DNA of 64,000 bases, taken from NCBI RefSeq assembly GCF_011742555.1, contig NZ_JAAQQR010000006.1, positions 124,001 to 188,000 on the forward strand, in the 5' to 3' direction. Below, one piece after another: positions 60,543 through 64,000 of this stretch (positions are counted from its first letter, which is position 1; each line of letters opens with the position of its first letter). Made by a program: the position numbers and the translations under genes. Source of the stretch: Luteibacter jiangsuensis. Its GTDB lineage: Bacteria > Pseudomonadota > Gammaproteobacteria > Xanthomonadales > Rhodanobacteraceae. The notes under the pieces are model-generated. The model had not been told where the DNA came from. It did no database searches and was given only the letters and a program-made list of their open reading frames with translations.

Positions 60543-61025
60543 ATGACCATCGCTGTTGGCGACACCCTTCCGGAAGCGACCCTCGCCGTCTTCGACGGGG
60601 GCATCAAGACCGTGACGAGCACCGACGTGCTCGGCCGGGGCAAGGTGGTGCTGTTCGCCGTACCGGGGGCCTTCACGCCCACCTGCTCGAACAAGCATCT
60701 GCCCGGCTTCACCCAGCACATGGAAGACTTCCGCGAGCGTGGGATCACCGTGGCCTGCATGTCGGTGAACGATGCCTTCGTCATGCGCGCCTGGGGCGAG
60801 TCGCAGGGCGTACCGGGCGACCTGCTGATGCTCGCCGACGGCAATGCGTCGTTCACCCGTGCGCTCGGCCTCGAGCTCGATGGCACGAAGAACGGCATGG
60901 GTATTCGTGCGAAGCGCTTCGCCTTGTATGCGGAAGACGGCGTGGTGAAGGTGCTGCACGTGGAGGAACCCGGCGAGTTCCGCGTGTCCACGGCCGAGGC
61001 GATGCTGGAAGCGATCGACGGGTGA
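60543..61025 (+). CDS. peroxiredoxin, Prx5-like
   Basis: A 160-residue thiol peroxidase. The peroxidatic cysteine is C48 in [10 protein letters not shown], the AhpC/Prx5 motif, and a second cysteine is C72 ([10 protein letters not shown]). The chain [24 protein letters not shown] region and the lack of an AhpC-type C-terminal Cys suit the Prx5 subfamily, which reduces peroxides with thiol or glutaredoxin partners. ATG 60543 lies 210 bases from the divergent hsp20 start; the frame is open upstream but not conserved. A REP and a terminator lie between it and the convergent gyrA. Confidence 0.88.
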   Translation: MTIAVGDTLPEATLAVFDGGIKTVTSTDVLGRGKVVLFAVPGAFTPTCSNKHLPGFTQHMEDFRERGITVACMSVNDAFVMRAWGESQGVPGDLLMLADGNASFTRALGLELDGTKNGMGIRAKRFALYAEDGVVKVLHVEEPGEFRVSTAEAMLEAIDG

Positions 61026-61033
61026 TCGAAGCC

Positions 61034-61134
61034 TGTGGGAGCCGGCTATGCCGGCGATCCCGCGGCAGCGGGCACGCTTGCCGCAAGCACCCATCGCCGC
61101 TGAAGCGGCTCCCACATAGAAGCGGCTCCCACAT
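61034..61134 (+). repeat. GTGGGAGC-family REP element
   Basis: The element begins TGTGGGAGCCGGCTATGCCG, contains GATCCCGCGGCAGCGGGC and CCATCGCCGCTGAAGC, and ends with a duplicated AGCGGCTCCCACAT. It lies 8 bases after the peroxiredoxin stop. Confidence 0.9.
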
Positions 61135-61140
61135 AAAAGC

Positions 61141-61170
61141 AAAGACCCCGCTTTTCAGCGGGGTCTTTGT
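61141..61170. terminator. bidirectional terminator of peroxiredoxin and gyrA
   Basis: AAAGACCCCGCT (61141-61152) and AGCGGGGTCTTT (61157-61168) form a perfect 12-bp stem around TTTC. The arms end in A-run/T-run sequence in both directions. It separates the two convergent genes. Confidence 0.9.
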
Positions 61171-61172
61171 CT

Positions 61173-63803
61173 TCAGCCTTCGCTCGGCTCCGAGCCATCG
61201 CCCGTCGGGCCGCTTTCGATCGGCGGCATGTCCGCCGCAGCTTCGCCGTCGGGCGTTTCGACCTCGTCTTCCAGCTCTTCCTCCGCGTCGAGGCGAACGA
61301 CGCCGATGAGCGTCTCTTCCTTCGGCAGCTTGATGAGCGTGACGCCCTGCGTGTTGCGGCTGAGCTGCGAGACTTCCGAAACGCGCGTGCGTACCAGCGT
61401 GCCCAGGTCGGAGATCAGCATGAGCTGCTGCGCCTCCGTCACCTGCGTGGCGGCGACCAGATTGCCGTTGCGCTCCGAGCACTGGATGGCGATGACGCCC
61501 TGCGTGCCGCGGCCCTTCTTCGGGAATTCCTCGAGGGCCGTGCGCTTGCCGTAGCCGCGCGCCGTGGCGGTAAGGATGTCGCCTTCGCCGGCAGCGACGA
61601 TCAGCGACACCACTTCCGCCCCGTCGGTGAGGCGCATGCCGCGCACACCCGTGGCGGTGCGGCCCATCGAGCGGACGCTGCCTTCGTCGAAGCGAACCGA
61701 CTTGCCGTTCGAGGCGAACAGCAGCACGTCGCTCTCGCCGTCCGTCATGGCCACGTCGACCAGCGCATCGCCGTCTTCCAGGTTGATGGCGGCCTTGCCC
61801 TTCTGCAGCTGGAACGCGAATTCCGTCAGCGGTGTCTTCTTCACCGTGCCCTGGCGCGTGGCGAAGAACACGAAGCAGTTCGGATCGTAGTCGCGCACCG
61901 GCAGCAGTGCCTGCACCTTCTCGCCCTCGGCCAGCGGCAGCAGGTTCACGATGGGCTTGCCGCGCGCACCCGGGCCGGCTTCCGGCATCTGGTACACCTT
62001 GAGCCAGTACACACGACCGGTGCTGGTGAACGTGAGCAGGGTGTCGTGGGTGTTCACCACCCACAGCTGCTGCACGACGTCCTCGTCCTTCAAGGCGGAT
62101 GCCGAGCGCCCCTTGCCGCCGCGACGCTGCGCGCGATAGAGGCTGGCAGGCTGGCGCTTGATGTAACCGGTGTGCGACAGCGTGACCACGACGTCTTCCG
62201 GCGCGATCAGGTCGAGAACGTTCAGGTCTTCCTGCGAATGCTGGATTTCGGTACGGCGGGCGTCGCCGTAATCCGTGCGGATCTGTTCCAGTTCCTCGCG
62301 GATGACTTCGAGCAGACGCGCCGGGTTTTCCAGGATCTCGATGAGACCGCGGATGGTTTCGAGGATCTCGCGGTATTCGTCGGAGAGTTTTTCCTGCTCG
62401 AGGCCGGTGAGGCGATGCAGGCGCATCTGCAGGATCTCGGTGGCCTGGGCTTCGGACAGCTGGTAGCCGTCGTCGCGCAGGCCGTCGCGCGGGTCCATGT
62501 CTTCCGGACGGGAGGCCGCCGCGCCGCTGGCGGCAAGCAGCGCCTTCACGAGGCCGGGCTCCCAGCGGCGCGCGACCATGCGCTCGCGCGCCTCGGCGGC
62601 GGACGCGGAGGTGCGGATCAGCTCGATCATCTCGTCGATGTTCGCGAGCGCCACCGTGAGACCTTCGAGGATGTGGGCGCGCTGGCGCGCCTTGCGCAGT
62701 TCGAAGATGGTGCGGCGGGTGACCACTTCGCGACGGTGGCGGATGAAGGCCTCGAGGATGTCCTTGAGGTTCAGCAGCTTCGGCTGGCCGTCGAGCAGCG
62801 CCACCATGTTGATGCCGAAGGTGACCTGCAGTTGGGTCTGCTGGAACAGGTTGTTCAGCACCACGTCGGCCATGGCATCGCGGCGGATCTCGATGACCAC
62901 GCGCATGCCGTCCTTGTCGGACTCGTCGCGCAGTTCGCTGATGCCCTCGATCTTCTTTTCCTTGACCAGCTCGGCGATCTTCTCGATGAGACGCGCCTTG
63001 TTCACCTGGTAAGGCAGCTCGTGGACGAGGATCGTCTCGCGGCCGTTGGCTTCCGTTTCGATCTCGGTGCGGGCGCGCACGAGGATGCGGCCGCGACCCG
63101 TGCGGTAGGCCTCGACGATGCCCGACGAGCCGTTGATGATGCCGGCCGTGGGGAAATCCGGACCCGGTATGTGGGTCATGAGGTCGTCGACGCCGAGCGA
63201 CGGCTCTTCGATCAGGGCCAGCGTGGCGTTGATCACTTCCGTCATGTTGTGCGGCGGAATGTTGGTCGCCATGCCCACCGCGATACCGGCCGAGCCGTTC
63301 ACGAGCAGGTTCGGCACCCGCGTGGGCAGCACCAGCGGCTCGTGCTCGCTTTCGTCGTAGTTGGGCCCGAAGTCGACGGTTTCCTTGTCGATATCGGCCA
63401 TCAGTTCGTGCGTGAGGCGCGCCATGCGCACCTCGGTGTATCGCATGGCCGCCGCGTTGTCGCCGTCGACCGAACCGAAGTTGCCCTGTCCGTCGACAAG
63501 CATGTAACGCAGCGAGAACGGCTGCGCCATGCGAACGATGGTGTCGTACACCGAAGCGTCGCCGTGCGGATGGTATTTACCGATGACGTCGCCGACCACG
63601 CGGGCCGACTTCTTGTAGGGCTTGTTCCAGGCGTTGCCCAGTTCGTTCATGGCGAACAGGACGCGTCGATGCACCGGCTTAAGGCCGTCGCGCACATCGG
63701 GCAGTGCGCGCCCCACGATCACGCTCATGGCGTAATCGAGATAGCTCTGGCGCATCTCGTCTTCGATGTTGACGCGGATGACTTCTTTGGCGAGTTCTGC
63801 CAT
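61173..63803 (-). CDS. gyrA: DNA gyrase subunit A
   Basis: An 876-residue type II topoisomerase subunit. The catalytic tyrosine is in AMRYTEVRM; the GyrA box is QRRGGKG near residue 565; six C-terminal blades follow. The N-terminal 100 residues align without gaps to E. coli GyrA. At the quinolone-resistance positions, residue 83 (Ser in E. coli) is Ala and residue 84 is Ser (HGDASVYDT); D87 is kept. The chain is typical in length and ends with an acidic tail ([16 protein letters not shown]). ATG 63803 starts [20 protein letters not shown]. It is convergent with the peroxiredoxin gene. Confidence 0.97.
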   Translation of the reverse strand: MAELAKEVIRVNIEDEMRQSYLDYAMSVIVGRALPDVRDGLKPVHRRVLFAMNELGNAWNKPYKKSARVVGDVIGKYHPHGDASVYDTIVRMAQPFSLRYMLVDGQGNFGSVDGDNAAAMRYTEVRMARLTHELMADIDKETVDFGPNYDESEHEPLVLPTRVPNLLVNGSAGIAVGMATNIPPHNMTEVINATLALIEEPSLGVDDLMTHIPGPDFPTAGIINGSSGIVEAYRTGRGRILVRARTEIETEANGRETILVHELPYQVNKARLIEKIAELVKEKKIEGISELRDESDKDGMRVVIEIRRDAMADVVLNNLFQQTQLQVTFGINMVALLDGQPKLLNLKDILEAFIRHRREVVTRRTIFELRKARQRAHILEGLTVALANIDEMIELIRTSASAAEARERMVARRWEPGLVKALLAASGAAASRPEDMDPRDGLRDDGYQLSEAQATEILQMRLHRLTGLEQEKLSDEYREILETIRGLIEILENPARLLEVIREELEQIRTDYGDARRTEIQHSQEDLNVLDLIAPEDVVVTLSHTGYIKRQPASLYRAQRRGGKGRSASALKDEDVVQQLWVVNTHDTLLTFTSTGRVYWLKVYQMPEAGPGARGKPIVNLLPLAEGEKVQALLPVRDYDPNCFVFFATRQGTVKKTPLTEFAFQLQKGKAAINLEDGDALVDVAMTDGESDVLLFASNGKSVRFDEGSVRSMGRTATGVRGMRLTDGAEVVSLIVAAGEGDILTATARGYGKRTALEEFPKKGRGTQGVIAIQCSERNGNLVAATQVTEAQQLMLISDLGTLVRTRVSEVSQLSRNTQGVTLIKLPKEETLIGVVRLDAEEELEDEVETPDGEAAADMPPIESGPTGDGSEPSEG

Positions 63804-63886
63804 CAATCGGCTTCCTGGATGTCCGTGAAATACCCCCGCCGGCAGTGCGTTTCGCGCTCGCGACACGCCGCCGACCCAACCTGTCG

Positions 63887-63915
63887 ATCATAGCACAGGG
63901 GGCGTGGAAAAGACA
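63887..63915 (-). promoter_or_regulatory. possible gyrA promoter
   Basis: On the minus strand TATGAT (63892-63887) lies about 85 bases before the gyrA ATG. The region 17 bases upstream (TGTCTT) is a poor -35. The call rests on the -10 alone. The DNA from 63916 to the window end shows no gene. Confidence 0.35.
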
Positions 63916-64000
63916 GCTAAAAAAGGCGCAAATTCAAGGACTTACACAGCGCTTTCGGGATGACGGAAAAGCATCGTCCGAGCGAGCAGAAAATTGGCGA

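Noticed and set aside
61167-63893. 908-codon plus-strand frame opposite gyrA
   Set aside because: A shadow of gyrA, rich in Arg/His/Ala, with no motif.

Overview
The window is 64 kb of high-GC chromosomal DNA, tightly packed with genes. The gene content fits a gammaproteobacterium of the Xanthomonadales, probably Rhodanobacteraceae (Luteibacter/Dyella-like). Pointers are the ligase-associated repair cassette, the YtrA-type regulator with its ABC transporter operon, the PilH-like regulator, the TonB-dependent receptor and the many GTGGGAGC-type palindromic repeats at gene ends. The genus is inferred from gene content only. I saw no rRNA, tRNA, CRISPR array, integrase or transposase.

Region by region: 1-1.8 kb holds a minus-strand ergothioneine gene in which EgtB and EgtD are one continuous frame, cut by the window edge. 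2-6.3 kb has a membrane diguanylate cyclase, a YigZ-family protein and an ABC exporter. 6.3-12 kb is the four-gene repair operon: exonuclease, ATP-dependent ligase, Lhr-Core-type helicase and PdeM phosphoesterase. 12-13.3 kb is non-coding and holds a large inverted pair of repeats. 13.3-16.2 kb (minus) has cutC, an exported asparaginase-like Ntn hydrolase and a shrunken pilV/pilW/pilX-like minor pilin set. 16.3-25 kb has a LysR/SDR divergent pair, secreted hydrolases, an hsp20 gene with a ROSE-like RNA thermometer, a Na+/H+ antiporter and a CocE/NonD hydrolase. 25-31.5 kb (mostly minus) has a small lipoprotein, a LytTR two-component pair, a ClC protein, an LdcA homologue that lacks its catalytic serine, and an AraC regulator.

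31.8-37.6 kb has an M28 lipoprotein peptidase, an OprO/P-like porin and a TonB-dependent receptor. 37.9-40.7 kb is a YtrA-type operon with a recognisable operator. 40.7-46.2 kb has a serine hydrolase, fumC and an 870-residue secreted protein that combines a dermonecrotic-toxin-like (DUF6543-like) body with a cholera-toxin-A-like ADP-ribosyltransferase region. 46.4-56.3 kb is central metabolism: purB, a secreted protein, the ribosomal oxygenase roxA with a coupled partner, then sucA-sucB-lpdA. 56.4-64 kb has a LOG-family protein, a YhdH-type oxidoreductase, a PilH-like regulator, an hsp20-cbpA heat-shock pair, a peroxiredoxin and gyrA.

How the genes relate: sucA/sucB/lpdA and fumC supply TCA-cycle steps. 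The repair cassette genes overlap and should be co-expressed. Both hsp20 genes have sigma-32-like promoters, and the second probably shares its transcript with cbpA. The main points for follow-up are the EgtB-EgtD fusion, the putative ADP-ribosylating toxin, the Ser-to-Gly LdcA, the thermometer, the YtrA operator and the inverted repeat pair.
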